Positions 9,236 through 20,610 of a stretch of 45,191 nt of DNA are shown piece after piece. A program made the translations under genes and the position numbers. The DNA comes from Anaerobiospirillum sp. NML120449 (GTDB lineage: Bacteria; Pseudomonadota; Gammaproteobacteria; Enterobacterales; Succinivibrionaceae), in assembly GCF_023051105.1 (NCBI RefSeq), contig NZ_JALKIL010000039.1, positions 1-45,191 on the forward strand, given 5' to 3'. The notes under the pieces were generated by a model, which saw nothing but the letters and a program-made list of their open reading frames with translations, ran no database searches and was not told where the DNA came from. Position 1 is the first letter of the stretch; each line of letters starts with the position of its first letter.

Positions 9236-11053
9236 TTTGCACTCCTGAAAATTCGCACGCGTCCAGTCATAGCTACTGGAACTGTTGAGTACCAGGTCAA
9301 AGTCTTTTTCTCTGACCGCTTAGTTATTTTAACGGTTATGCCTTTTACGACTTTAGGGATTTTGCGCCGTGTTTTTCAGCTGCAATCCTTTGCCGTAAGC
9401 GGCAAACAAATCAGCTCCGGCAAGCTGTCAAACTACTCTAAAACGTATGGCTGTGACGGCTCTTTTAAGGCACGCCATGACAGCTAATGCTGCAGAAATT
9501 AAGCAGCTTTATCCATCAGTAGTGAGGACTCTGTTCTGCTGTTTTCTGGCCTGTTTATCGTATTAGTCAGGCTCCCGCTACAGGGTGAAGCTTGGTGCTC
9601 CCTATAACTTATAGCCTGATTGATTCAAGAATCAAGCCAGAACTTCTGCCTGGGATCGGTGCGCAGGTACGTTACATGGATCCTGATCACAAAGACCGCA
9701 AATACGGGTATCAGTGAACAGTTCACCTTTTAACGGACCGCAGCCAACAATCTGAATACTGATGACACTCAAAGTTTGACCTTTTTATGGGAACCGGCAA
9801 AAATTTCCGTGTATCTATATGAGGCTTGTAAACGGTTTTAAATAGATACACAAAGGCCATATTTTGCCCTATTAAATCACCGTAATTTGTGAGAAATATA
9901 TGCACCACAACGGTGATGCAACACAGCAAATACCCGGGATGCCATACCAAAATGTTGCACAACGCTCTGCTTAGGCTTCACCGTGCCTTTGAGTCACCCT
10001 GAGTGCTGCCATGATAAGGGCGTGCAATATTATCTTCTCGATTCACCCAATGACGAGCCCCTGTTTGCAGGCAGGCCATGAACACTTTTACACTTTCTCC
10101 TGGGTGACGCCGGGAACAGCCGGGAAAGGTATCACAGAATATTTTGTTGCTCTTGTTGGACAACTGCTTGTTCTCAAAGCCACCCTATAAGGAAAATACG
10201 CATTTATTTCACCTCCTGACGTGCTTTCTTTAGGTACGCTACTAGATGCACTGCAGGGTGATTTGCTGAGTGGTGTGTAAACGTAACCACACCACAGCAG
10301 AAAAGCAGCTATGAATGTCTATGAAATTGATAAATTCGGAGCATTGCCTGGACAATATTAACAGCATATGACATCGAAAAGCTTGTACTTGTCAACAAGT
10401 GTTTTAAGTGCTGATGCTCAATCAGCATATTGCTCTGATGCTCCTTGGTGATGCATTACAAAATCATTGTACTTACAAGATGCCAAGGGGGCAGTGGCGG
10501 AGGTTGTGGCCATGAAATTTTGGAGCCTGGAGTGCTTTTGCATGGTTTGCATGGTTTGCCTGGTTTGTTCAGGTTGACAGAGGTTTTTCATGTTTCAGGT
10601 CAAGCAGCAGGGCAATGCAGTGATATTGGCAAGGCTATGTAGCCGGTTTTGATTGCAGCTGTATGTCATCAGAGACAAGCTCCACTCAGCATTTTTCAGC
10701 TGGTAACGCTGGGACTGTTATCCAGCTAATGCAGGGGCTGTTAACCAGCTAATGCAGAGGCTCATCAGGCAATACTATATTGTTTTGGAGATTATTAATG
10801 TAAATGGGGCGCCCGTGTTAAGTACTGGCTGCTTCACAATGAGTGTGCTGTCCTGAAAGTTCGCACAGCATGGCTTGGATTGCATAAGGCTCTTCTTAAT
10901 CATGGAGACAGGTATTCCAGTGATCGCCTTGCTGGGGAGGCCTTTGCCGGTGCAGGACCTGGTTGTGCTGTACTGACAGGAGCGAAAACATGCAGCAGGG
11001 CGGTTCAAGTCGGGGTCAGGGGTAGTGGTCGGGCTGTACAGTGACTGGATATG
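9236..11053. other. Gene-free stretch
   Basis: About 1.8 kb with only the fliD leader and promoter, a small palindrome (TTGATTC-AA-GAATCAA, 9620-9635) and a short run of GCATGGTTT-like repeats near 10540-10570. Short open frames, such as minus 9978-10163, match no family I recognise and lack ribosome sites. Confidence 0.5.
9329..9355 (-). promoter_or_regulatory. Sigma28 (FliA)-like promoter of fliD
   Basis: On the minus strand TAAAGTCG, an 11-base spacer and ACCGTTAA match the flagellar consensus TAAAGTTT-N11-GCCGATAA at 6 of 8 bases in each half. The predicted leader is about 85 bases. Found by eye. Confidence 0.6.
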
Positions 11054-11078
11054 AAAAGGCCCACATTAAAGTGGGCCT
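11054..11078 (-). terminator. Terminator downstream of corA
   Basis: GGCCCAC pairs with GTGGGCC around a 6-base loop, followed on the minus strand by TTTTC. It is about 200 bases beyond the corA stop, so the transcript would have a long 3' end. Confidence 0.65.
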
Positions 11079-11281
11079 TGGGCTGGACAACAGCTGACGA
11101 CAATGCTGTCTGAGCCAGTGACAGTTGAGCTGTTTCGGATTGTGCTGCCTGTAGGGCACCACAGATGCCTGGTGGGCGGCGGTGCCCTGAGATGGAGTTT
11201 TATCCTGTGCCGGTGTAACTGCAGAATTGAGCTGTTTGCAGACCGGTGCAATTTTCAGACTGGAGTCGATTGCAGGCCTGG

Positions 11282-12232
11282 TTAGAGCCAGCCCTTCTTG
11301 CGGAAGAACAGGTAGGTAAGTGCAGCTGACAGACCCATCAGTCCTATGGACAGAGGGTAGCCGTACTCCCAGCGCAGTTCAGGCATGAACTCGAAGTTCA
11401 TACCGTACAGGGATGCAATCCAGGTAGGAGGCATGAACACTACTGCAGCCACAGAGAAGATCTTGATGATCTTGTTCTGCTTATGGTTGGTATAACCCAT
11501 GGAGGCCTCAAGCTGGAAGTTGATCTTGTTGGCCAGGAACTGAGTGTGCGGAAGAATGGATTCGATATCGTTAAGCACTTCATCGATACTGCGTTCCTGC
11601 TTGTCATCAAGGGTAGTCTCAAAGGACTTCTTGATAAAGCGCAGGGCGCGACGGGTATCGTACAGGGCCTGCAGAATCTGACCGTTGAGTTCTTCCTGGC
11701 GTACCAGCTCACGCAGGGTATCTTCCACGCTGTCATCACACAGGATCTGATCGGCGGTTTCATCCAGTACGCCGTAAGCATCTTCGATAAGGTCAGAGAG
11801 CTGATCTACCTTGAGGTCCTGCAGCTGCAGCAGAATATCCAGGGCAGAGCGGATATCAGCTTTGCCGTAGCGGATGTGATAGCGCAACAGACGTACGATG
11901 GACACTTCATCTTCACGGAAGGAGATGAGCAGATTCTTGCGGATGATAAATGACATGTTCACGCCACGGGTATCATTGGCAAGACGCTGAGGGAAGAGGG
12001 AGAGAATATGCACACCGTCGGCGCCGATTTTAAAACGGGACGATGATTCCAGATCGTCCATGTCGTCTTCATCAGGCACGTCTTCAACGAAGAGCTTCTC
12101 CAGCCAGTCGCTTTCTTCCTCGGTGGGTTGATGCACATCGAGCCAGATTACATCTGAGGGTAAGGCGTCACCTGCAGTTACCCTTACCAGGGAGAGGCTG
12201 TTGTCATCATAGAGCTGGCAGGCTGTAATCAT
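11282..12232 (-). CDS. corA: Magnesium/cobalt transporter CorA
   Basis: CorA is a pentameric inner-membrane channel for Mg2+ uptake (also Co2+ and Ni2+). The C-terminus holds the pore helix ending in the diagnostic SLYGMNFEFMPEL (GMN motif), a second membrane helix (about YPLSIGLMGLSAALTYLFF) and the basic tail RKKGWL. The large acidic helical cytoplasmic domain precedes it. ATG 12232 gives 316 residues, the E. coli length, and has AGGAGA at the right distance. An in-frame start 120 bases upstream (12352) would add a non-homologous N-terminus and is rejected. The gene stands alone. Confidence 0.96.
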   Translation of the reverse strand: MITACQLYDDNSLSLVRVTAGDALPSDVIWLDVHQPTEEESDWLEKLFVEDVPDEDDMDDLESSSRFKIGADGVHILSLFPQRLANDTRGVNMSFIIRKNLLISFREDEVSIVRLLRYHIRYGKADIRSALDILLQLQDLKVDQLSDLIEDAYGVLDETADQILCDDSVEDTLRELVRQEELNGQILQALYDTRRALRFIKKSFETTLDDKQERSIDEVLNDIESILPHTQFLANKINFQLEASMGYTNHKQNKIIKIFSVAAVVFMPPTWIASLYGMNFEFMPELRWEYGYPLSIGLMGLSAALTYLFFRKKGWL

Positions 12233-13302
12233 AGAAAAATCTCCTGTACTAAACAGCACAAAGGCTGTTGTGCACAGTGCCGTGCATACGTAAAAGAACA
12301 GGTTGGGCTGTGACCTGAGGCCATCCCGGCCTGGTGTATTGTCCACCCGCAATCATGTCAGGGCGCAAAACCAGTGATGCATGGCTGCTTCAGCAATATA
12401 CATGCTCAAGTGGGCAAATATGGCTCGCCCGCCAGCGGAGCAGCCTGGCGGCTGTATACGACTGCTGTATAAAGCTGCATATATCGCATGCATGCATGCT
12501 TTGCATTCTATGCATGGACCGGCCTGTCTGGCCATTATGATCATGCAGACTGCATACTTTCACAGGTTCATACGCCATACACTGTTGGCTGTTGTCAGCC
12601 GTGTCGTTGCGTCAGATGTGCCGGTGTGCATTGGTTAATGCCGCGACAGCAGGGGGTGATGACCCAACGTACCGCAGCTGCAGACACAGAGGAGAGCAGC
12701 CGGCTTGGGCCATACAGATCCTTTCAGGTGCCGAACATGCCTCCTGAGCTCAGTCAGGAGCTGGTAACAGTTTCATCACAGGACCATGGTGCCTCGAGCA
12801 CTGCTGTGCTCTGCCAGTATTGAAGGCAGGATCCTGCAATACATATAAGGTAAAGAGCAGCACTTAAGGCTGGCTATCATTACAACATCAGCAGGGGCAT
12901 GTCCTCAATGGCATGTTCTCCTGACTGTATGGCAGCTAATATCCATGCAGATCTCAATGACATGTCAGAACAGGAATTTGACAGCGCAGTCAGGCTGTTA
13001 CTCAGGTTCATCCTGTGATGAGCTGCTCATCATGCTCATCTTGAATGAAGTGATGAAAATACCGGGCTAAAGTTGTGGTCGGCAAAACATTGATTAATAA
13101 GCTTCAGAATATGGTTAGCAGTGCTGATACCGGACTGATACGAAGCTGTTGTTAAACGCCCCAGGTCAGTATTGGAACTGGCCAGAGTAACAGGCGAAAC
13201 AGAAATCAGCATATTTCAGTCCTGAATTGTCTCATCAGATTTTGCAGGCTCTTTACCAAAGCCTTAGAGCAGGCTTCAGCGATAAGAAAGCATTATGCCG
13301 CC

Positions 13303-13432
13303 TTGCTAAAGCGAGACTATGAGTCTTGCTAATGCATGACCATGAATTTTGCTAAAGCGAGACTATGAGCATTGCTAATGCACGACCATGAATTTTGCTA
13401 AAGCGATACTATGAAACTTGCTCAGGCATGGC
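13303..13432. repeat. 23-bp direct repeat array (iteron-like), 5.6 copies
   Basis: Units start at 13303, 13326, 13349, 13372, 13395 and 13418 (partial), each beginning TTGCT and mostly containing GAC(T/C)ATGA. Alternate units are more alike (TTGCTAAAGC versus TTGCTAATGC), giving a 46-bp higher-order period. The spacing of about two helical turns resembles protein-binding iterons. No replication gene is near. Confidence 0.85.
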
Positions 13433-14890
13433 TGGAGGCAGCATAATCGCACAGTAGCAGGGTTAAGGGCAGAAATAAGATGAAATCAGTACAGTAGACA
13501 GTAGTCTGAGTCAGTAATCACAGGGTGGATTTGCTCTGGCAGAGAGTGCCAGTAAGTGAGCTGAGTAAGCAAAGCAGACATTAGAGCAGATCACTGTCAG
13601 GACAGTGTGTGTTCTGCATTAAGAAAACTTTAAGATGACAGGATCAACTGACTTTTAGTTGCCTTAATGGTATGAGTGGATTCCAGGTTCAGGCGGATGC
13701 AGTACAGGCCTGAAGACGGAAGTCGGCCAGTCAGTTATCAGGAGAGAGATACTCCCTAAGGCAGGTAAAAGACAGCTGTCTTATCCTCAGCTGTGACCTG
13801 GAGTTTTGCCGGTAAATGGCGCATAAATAAGCCATTTGCACCGGGTATGACATCAAGGCCTGCTATACTTTAGACAAAAGCCCCCCAAGTGTCAAACAAA
13901 AATTCCCCGCATTACATCCTTTGTCTGCATGGCCTTTCCATGCCAGCAGACAAATGCACTTCCTGTTACAAACAATATTTTTCATATCGATTTTCCTGCA
14001 TTCTGACAGCACATTTGACAGCAATATTCTGCCCTGCAGAGGCGCTGCGCATAATGCCTTTTTCCTTGCATCTCCAGTCTGACAAGGCGCCGGGATGGCC
14101 ATGCCCTCATTATCTGATGCCATAAGCCTGACCAGTTATCTTAATCTGGCATACATGGTTGCTCTTGCACGGGCTACTCAGGATACCCTGGCCCCTGACC
14201 ATTACCCTTACCCCTGGGCAATGGACCGTACACTTACTTTCACCTTATTTGAGCAGCAACCGATATGACCAGACCTCTGGAACAGCCACTGTGCAGCAAA
14301 AAAACAGCGGCCAGACACGACAGTCAAAACGGCAGCAAGTCAAGCAGTCATAAAGAAAGGAAAACATGACATGCCTCATTACGGCCAGACCAATGGGCAG
14401 CTTATGACAGTGCCATTAGTATCTTATGCAGAGGCGGTACGTAGCACCTGTATGCAGTAGAACTATGCATCAGCATTGAACTATTGGAGGCTTCCGGATG
14501 CAGTACCAGGCTATGGTCATGCCGTGCCATGCCATGCCATGCCTGGCTGTGCAGTGCATTGCCGTGCCCTCGTCAGACCATGCCCGGGTAATGTTCCGTA
14601 ATGCCTGCCAGGGATTTTGCCAGTCATTTTATGACTTGCTATCAGGATCATGACGTAACGGGCTATGATGCCCGTCGAGCTCTGTCCGGTCACATAAAGC
14701 TAAGTCACTACATGATCCGTTATGTTCAAGTTTATGTCTGAGTATGATCTTTCTGCTATTTGTTATGGATGACAAAACTTGCGGCAATTAGCATGTGGAC
14801 CAATGATGCAGGGCAGAGATGGTCAATTTCCATATCAGCTTAAGATGAGGTCAGGCAAAGAACGACAAACATCAGGCAGTCAGCCATAAT

Positions 14891-14933
<43 letters not shown>

Positions 14934-15482
14934 TGTCAGTAATGGATTAGTTGAGTTGCTGTCAAAGGTATTTGTTACAAGTCCAGCATACAGATGCTGT
15001 ACGTAATCACCTGAAGGAAAAGCTTTTATAAGGGATTACTGCAGTAGCACGGGGATGACCATTGCAGTCGGCTGCAATATATAACACCTTCCAGGTATGC
15101 CGTCATCTTTTGTCAGCATGGAAATACTATGTCAGCGGCACAAAAGCCAGCTATGGCGGGCTTAGCGCTTACGCTTTGATGTTACTTGCACTTGTCCAAC
15201 TGTAAGCTTGAAGCATGCTGCATAAGCTAATCAGTAGTACGTAGTTCCTGTAAGCATACACACATCATTGAAAATGAACGCAAGCTTCAAGGATAAAGGG
15301 CATGAATAGCATGAGCCTGTCAGGACATGGCGTAGCGAGCGGCTTATGCAGTTGATAATGATTTCCTCAAGGATAAAGAGCAGCGTTTTGGGAGTGCTGC
15401 ATGACTGAGTGGACTTATCTCTGCATGAATGACAGGTATTGCTGATTCCTGCATGTCGGCAGTGACACTTTATATCTTCCTT

Positions 15483-15648
15483 TGCTCAGCATATGGCAGC
15501 TGCTTGCATAGCCACATTGTGCGCTGCATATGGCAGCTGCTTGAATGGCTGACTGGTGATCTGCAAAGGTCGGCAGCCTGCATGGCCGACCTGTGCTCAG
15601 CATATGGCAGCTGCTTGCATAGCCACATTGTGCGCTGCATATGGCAGC
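15483..15648. repeat. 55-bp direct duplication
   Basis: Two apparently identical 55-base copies (15483-15537 and 15594-15648) begin TGCTCAGCATATGGCAGC and contain two CATATGGCAGC blocks each. The 56 bases between are unique apart from an inverted GGTCGGC/GGCCGACC pair. Confidence 0.85.
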
Positions 15649-17422
15649 GGCCTGTGTGTTTTATGGATGAGGGGCTCTATGTATGAGTGTTATTGAGGGA
15701 TGTGGGCTAATACTCGTGCTTCGACTCATACCAGGATTCATGATTTTAGGGGCGTGTTTCCAGTATTGATGGTCTGACGGATTGAGGGCTGTGGGGGCTG
15801 GCTGGCTCTGTGGCTTAAAGGGCAGGCTGAGGGAGGGGCCGGTTTTCTTGAAGCTGTCTGGCAGGGATTTTTGCTGGTAATTTCAGTGATCTGGCGTCTG
15901 CTGTTGTGAAACTGCAGAACAATTAAGGCGTCATAACTGTTACTGGACGGCCAATATAAAGGCTGAGCGGGTTTAAGACTGGATGCGTTGCCATGGCCTG
16001 TTTGAGGGACTTTTATAGAGTTTTGGGGATCAGCCATGGCGGGGAAACAGGTTAATATGGTGTAGTTAACACGGTTTTACTGTCACTTTTGTAAAAGTCG
16101 TATGTATAACTGTGAAACAGCTATGGTTCTGGGGCTTTATCCTGCATTTGTCCGATTAAATGGCTTTGTGATATTTTCTTGTGTGTAAAATGTGCAGGTA
16201 TATAGTATAAATATGTGTAAAAGTATCTTGTAGCCAGGTGCAACGCTGGAGCTGTATAAGTTTTGCTAATACTAAGCATTCTGAGAAAGTGAAACTGATA
16301 TGCAGGCAGGTCTGCACCCCCGGCCCCGACTTCCGGGGGGTTGACGCATGATGACTTGGAAACCAGGTGGGATCCTGAACAGTAGAAAGGTCCGTTTTTA
16401 TGACCGGCTTGATACACCATCAAAGGCTCTTTGCTTTAAATCGGAACATAGTGGATGGTACTTTTGGTCGAGATATTGACCTTTGCGTGGCTGGCTTGGA
16501 AAGTTATGGTCTTATATTATTAAATATATGCCTGACCTGCATGTACCTGCCGATATTTCTGGCTATGGTAAAGCATGAGCCTGACTTTTCTCTGTACTGA
16601 AACTGTCAGTCAGGGGGCAGCAAAGGACCCCTGTATTGCCTGTTAAAACTGTGATAACAGGAGGTACTGGATAATGAAATGGTACAATTTGAGGGTGATA
16701 CAGCTTAACAAAAACTTAACAATGCCCTGTTAGTCTTGCGGCAACTTTTGAGCCCTGTGGTATATTTTTTCATGCGGTCTCCCAAGGGGTAGCCGTATGA
16801 TGTCCTGGCCGTCACAAGCAGGTTTTCAGGGCGTCAGAGTTAACGATTGAGCTTCTAGAGAATGCCTCTTAATGCCCGTCAGAAACAGTACTGACCGGCA
16901 GATAACAGCATCTTTTATTCTGTCCATGCTTTGAAAAGGCACAGCGCCTTTCCTCCTGACATCACAGTCTTGCAGACATAAGCCCGGAGTATTTGACAGC
17001 AACATAAGACAATGTAGTTGTCTGGCAGCCATGGCACATGCCATGGCTGCCCTCCGGACTTTTTCATGTGTGCAATCTGCATAAGATGCCCTCAATATTA
17101 ATGAGGGTATATTGAAAATGCGGCAGGGCTGTCAGTGATCTGCCAGATCTGGCCGCTGATAAACTGTCTCTGAACCAGGTGTTCAACCTGCATGCTGTGG
17201 CATCTGATGACACTCAAGTCAGTCATAGGCCGCAGCGGCAAAACTGGAACAGAGCGGCCCTGTCTCTGGCTGATAACACTCAGGAGTGCTGAGTAGCATG
17301 ATGCAGGCAGGATGGAGTGGGACCTTACTGATTATGTCAGTTAAGCGCAGGGTAAAAGATACTGGATCTGCAGCCTGGCCTCAGGCCGGCTTAAGAGCGC
17401 CCCCAAAAAAGTGATAATACTT

Positions 17423-20077
17423 ATGCTTGAATCAATTTTTGTTGTGCTGGTTGGCTTTTTGCTGCTGCTGGCGGTTATTGACCTTTTTGTCGGTGTTGCC
17501 AACGACGCCGTAAACTTCCTTAACTCAGCTGTAGGCAGCCGCATTGCTCCTCTGCAGGTAGTTCTGATCGTAGCCTCTATTGGTGTACTTATCGGTTCTA
17601 CTTTCTCGTCGGGCATGATGGAAATTGCGCGCAGCGGTATGTTCAGACCTGAGCTGTTTACCTTCTACGACGTAATGATGATTTTCTGCGCCGTAATGAT
17701 GGCTGACGTGTTACTGCTCAATACCTTTAACTCTCTTGGTCTGCCAACTTCTACTACCGTATCCATTATCTTTGAGCTGCTCGGTGCAGCCGTAATTGCT
17801 ACGGCTTACAAGCTCAGCACCATGGGCATGTCTTACTCGGAGATCTTTGAGTACATCAAGACCGACCGTGCAGCAACCATTGTTTCTGCCATTCTTGTGT
17901 CTGTAGTAGTCGCTTTCTTCTCAGGCGCCATAGTTCAGTTCGTTCTGCGTATTCTCTTTACTTTCAGATTCCAGAATACCTACAAGTACCTTGGTGGTCT
18001 GTTCTTCGGTTTCTCCATTTCCTCCATTTTCTACTTCCTGGTAATGAAAGGTGCCAAAGGTGCCTCATTCATGAAGCCTGAGTACATTCAGTTCATCAAT
18101 GACAACACCTCAGCCATTCTCACCTATATGTTTATCGGCCTTACCATTCTTGGTCAGGTGCTGGTATTAATCAGATTCAACGTCTTCAAGATCATTATTC
18201 TGGCTGGTACTTTTGCTCTGGCTTTCTCCTTTGCCGGTAACGACCTTGTAAACTTCATTGGTGTGCCTCTGGCTGCTCTGGATGCTTTCATGTTCTGGCT
18301 GAGTGCCGGTTCTCCTGATCCTCATCAGATAACCATGGGCATTCTCAATAATAATGCTCCAGCTTCCACCATTTATCTCATTATTGCCGGTCTGGTCATG
18401 GTGTTCACTCTCTGGACTTCCAAAAAGGCTCACCGTGTAATTCAGACTTCCATTAACCTCTCAAGCTCCACCCACGGTGAGCACGAGCAGTTTGGTGCCT
18501 CCACCCCAGGTCGTGTTATTACCCGTTTTGGTCTGGGTGTTTCCCGTGCCTGCCGCAACATTCTGCCTGGCTTCGTTCTGGCATTTATCGGCAGTCGCTA
18601 TATCAAGCCGGATGTAGTCAAGGGCGAAGCTCCACTTCCTTTTGATTATGTCCGCGCCTCTGTAAACCTGGTTCTGGCTTCCATTCTGATTGCCTCGGCA
18701 ACCACCTTAAAGCTGCCTCTGTCCACCACCTATGTAACCTTCATGGTCGCCATGGGCACCTCCTTTGCTGACGGCGCCTGGAGCCGTGAGTCAGCCGTAT
18801 ACCGTATCTCCGGTGTAATCACCGTTATTGCCGGCTGGTTTATTACCGCTATCTCTGCTTTTGCAGCAGCCTCCATTGTCTGCCTGTTCTTCTTTGGCGT
18901 CGGTGAAATTGCAATTATCATTACCATGCTCATCACATCGGCAGTGATTATCCGCAGCAACTTTGCCCGTGAGAAGACCTCTGATACCACATCTCTGGTA
19001 CTTGAGGCCAAGGATGACAATGAGAAGGTTCTGGGCTCTATTGCCAAGGCCGTTCCTGTCTACTTTGATGCTCAGGTTGAGGTTGTTGACCGCGTACTTG
19101 AGAACTTCTTTGGCGACAACGAGCTCAAGTTAAGAAAAGACTTCAACAAGGCCTCCAATATCGAATACGATATTTCCAAGGTGCGCTCTGAGTACTACAC
19201 CCTGGCAAATACCAGCTCCAACATGGGTGAGAGCAAGGTTACCAGTGATGCCAAGCACTTCTTCTACCTGACCTTCTCCAATATGCGTGAAGCCTCCAAG
19301 GCTATCCGCTACATGGTAGAGCGTGCCGTAAACCACATTGCCAACCGTCACACCATTTTCCAGGGCGAAATGCAGACCTCTTTGATGGACATCAATGCCC
19401 GTCTGCACATGCTTTCCCGTGATCTGCACCGTATGGCCGCTGAGCCTACAGCTGGCAATGTAGAGGCCATGGTAAAGCACGCCAAGAAGTTAAACCGTGA
19501 TATCGACCGCTCCCAGGTTGAGCTGGTAAACATCATCAGCAGCCAGCATGTGTCCATTCACTCCGCTGAAATGTACTTAAGCTTCCTGCAGGGTATCCGT
19601 GATCTTGCCAACCGCTACGTAGCCGTAGCCATGCAGGAGCGCGCTCTTGCTCAGATCGTTGGTGGTTCAGTAGTAGATCGCAATCTCAACAACTCACAGA
19701 TGCGTTCTCAGGTATTTGGCACCACTACCCGCACCGGCTCTGAGGCCATTGTTACCTCCTCAGTAGAGGAAGATGAGCGCAATGCTCCTCATATTTCCGA
19801 GGCTGCTGATGCTGACACAGTACCTGTTGCCAACAGTGCCGCTGCAGCCGCCGTAGCCGCTCAAACCGACGTAGCCACAGCAGGTGCCGTTGCTGCAGCT
19901 GCTGCTGCCTCAGACAGCGCCCAGGCAGAGCCTGCTCCAGCTGACGCCGCTGCTGATGCAGCAGCCGGGCAGGCTCAGGCCCAGACCGAGCCAGCCGCAG
20001 TCCCAGCTGCATCCGAGGCCACCAGCGAAGCTGCCCAGGCAGTCGTAGAGGGCACTGAGGGCAAAAAGGCTGACTAA
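17423..20077 (+). CDS. PiT-family inorganic phosphate transporter with PhoU-like domain
   Basis: A membrane permease for phosphate, normally driven by protons or cations. It has the duplicated PiT signature: VANDAVNFLNSAVGS near residue 25 and AGNDLVNFIGVPLAALDAF near 270. Conserved LGLPTSTT and LPLSTTYV loops and about ten hydrophobic segments are present. After the membrane part a helical cytoplasmic region (about 545-745) looks like a PhoU-type domain, as in longer PiT proteins. Residues from about 782 form an Ala-rich tail with Glu, Gln and Pro that has no family counterpart I know of. The start is uncertain: GTG 17411 is possible but ATG 17423 is preferred, and neither has a clear ribosome site. 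A terminator follows. The gene stands alone, without phoU or pst genes. Confidence 0.9.
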   Translation: MLESIFVVLVGFLLLLAVIDLFVGVANDAVNFLNSAVGSRIAPLQVVLIVASIGVLIGSTFSSGMMEIARSGMFRPELFTFYDVMMIFCAVMMADVLLLNTFNSLGLPTSTTVSIIFELLGAAVIATAYKLSTMGMSYSEIFEYIKTDRAATIVSAILVSVVVAFFSGAIVQFVLRILFTFRFQNTYKYLGGLFFGFSISSIFYFLVMKGAKGASFMKPEYIQFINDNTSAILTYMFIGLTILGQVLVLIRFNVFKIIILAGTFALAFSFAGNDLVNFIGVPLAALDAFMFWLSAGSPDPHQITMGILNNNAPASTIYLIIAGLVMVFTLWTSKKAHRVIQTSINLSSSTHGEHEQFGASTPGRVITRFGLGVSRACRNILPGFVLAFIGSRYIKPDVVKGEAPLPFDYVRASVNLVLASILIASATTLKLPLSTTYVTFMVAMGTSFADGAWSRESAVYRISGVITVIAGWFITAISAFAAASIVCLFFFGVGEIAIIITMLITSAVIIRSNFAREKTSDTTSLVLEAKDDNEKVLGSIAKAVPVYFDAQVEVVDRVLENFFGDNELKLRKDFNKASNIEYDISKVRSEYYTLANTSSNMGESKVTSDAKHFFYLTFSNMREASKAIRYMVERAVNHIANRHTIFQGEMQTSLMDINARLHMLSRDLHRMAAEPTAGNVEAMVKHAKKLNRDIDRSQVELVNIISSQHVSIHSAEMYLSFLQGIRDLANRYVAVAMQERALAQIVGGSVVDRNLNNSQMRSQVFGTTTRTGSEAIVTSSVEEDERNAPHISEAADADTVPVANSAAAAAVAAQTDVATAGAVAAAAAASDSAQAEPAPADAAADAAAGQAQAQTEPAAVPAASEATSEAAQAVVEGTEGKKAD

Positions 20078-20114
20078 GCCCCAGCACCGCTGGCTTTAGC
20101 CAGCTGTGCACAGA

Positions 20115-20142
20115 GCGGTACCGTGCATGTGTACGGTACCGC
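20115..20142. other. Perfect hairpin before PiT terminator
   Basis: GCGGTACCGT and ACGGTACCGC form a 10-bp stem around an 8-base loop, just 3' of the PiT gene and before its terminator. There is no T tract. It is probably a transcript-end structure. Confidence 0.5.
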
Positions 20143-20148
20143 CATAGT

Positions 20149-20186
20149 AAAAAGGCTCCAGGGTATGATGCCCCCGGAGCCTTTTT
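20149..20186 (+). terminator. Terminator of PiT transporter gene
   Basis: Stem AAAGGCTCC/GGAGCCTTT with an inner GGG/CCC pairing, followed by T residues, about 70 bases after the stop. Confidence 0.85.
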
Positions 20187-20483
20187 GCTATTTGACACTC
20201 GAAGTTTGCTTAAGCACAGCCAGACCTTATGCTCCATACTGTCGGCCGAACTTCTTGCAGCCCCATGCCTGAGAGCCCAAAAATGTTAACCTGACCGCAT
20301 CCAGGGTACTGCAGCAGCCTGTGCATACCGTTCATCAGAGCGGGCCCGCAATCGGTACCAGTTTCAGGCCCGCAGACCTTCCTATTTACCGCCAGCCTGA
20401 ACCGGTTCAACCGCAAAAGCCTGGCCGATTGTGTAACGTATTAGCTCCTGCGTTTCATTGTGGCGTGCAATCTACCTTTACAC
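20187..20483. other. Spacer between PiT terminator and tRNA promoter
   Basis: About 300 bases with no supported gene. Short open frames on both strands have no ribosome site. Confidence 0.4.
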
Positions 20484-20511
20484 TTGCTTTAGCAAACTTT
20501 TTTCCTATAAT
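20484..20511 (+). promoter_or_regulatory. Promoter of tRNA-Ser
   Basis: Perfect TATAAT at 20506-20511 with TTGCTT at 20484-20489 and a 16-base spacer. Transcription would start a few bases before the mature tRNA. Confidence 0.7.
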
Positions 20512-20520
20512 AGAACGCAC

Positions 20521-20610
20521 GGAAAGATGGCAGAGTGGCTGAATGCACCGCACTCGAAATGCGGCATACCCTCAAAGGTATCGGGGGTTCAAATCCCCCT
20601 CTTTCCGCCA
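20521..20610 (+). tRNA. tRNA-Ser (anticodon CGA)
   Basis: A complete class II tRNA. Acceptor GGAAAGA pairs with TCTTTCC, followed by discriminator G and an encoded CCA. The anticodon stem is CCGCA/TGCGG with loop CTCGAAA (anticodon CGA, 20555-20557, reads UCG). The long variable arm is ATACC-CTCAAA-GGTAT and the T arm is GGGGG-TTCAAAT-CCCCC. The length is 90 bases. No second copy of its 3' end was noticed nearby, so there is no evidence that it serves as an integration site. Confidence 0.97.

Noticed and set aside
9978..10163. 61-codon minus frame that looked like a transposase scrap
   Set aside because: No catalytic motif or terminal repeats could be seen; too short to assign.
16400..16600. 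66-codon plus frame with a hydrophobic segment
   Set aside because: No ribosome site and no recognisable family; not distinguishable from chance.
16706..16724. PhoP-box-like TTAACA-N5-TTAACA repeat upstream of the PiT gene
   Set aside because: It resembles the Bacillus box, not the enterobacterial Pho box, and lies about 700 bases from the gene.
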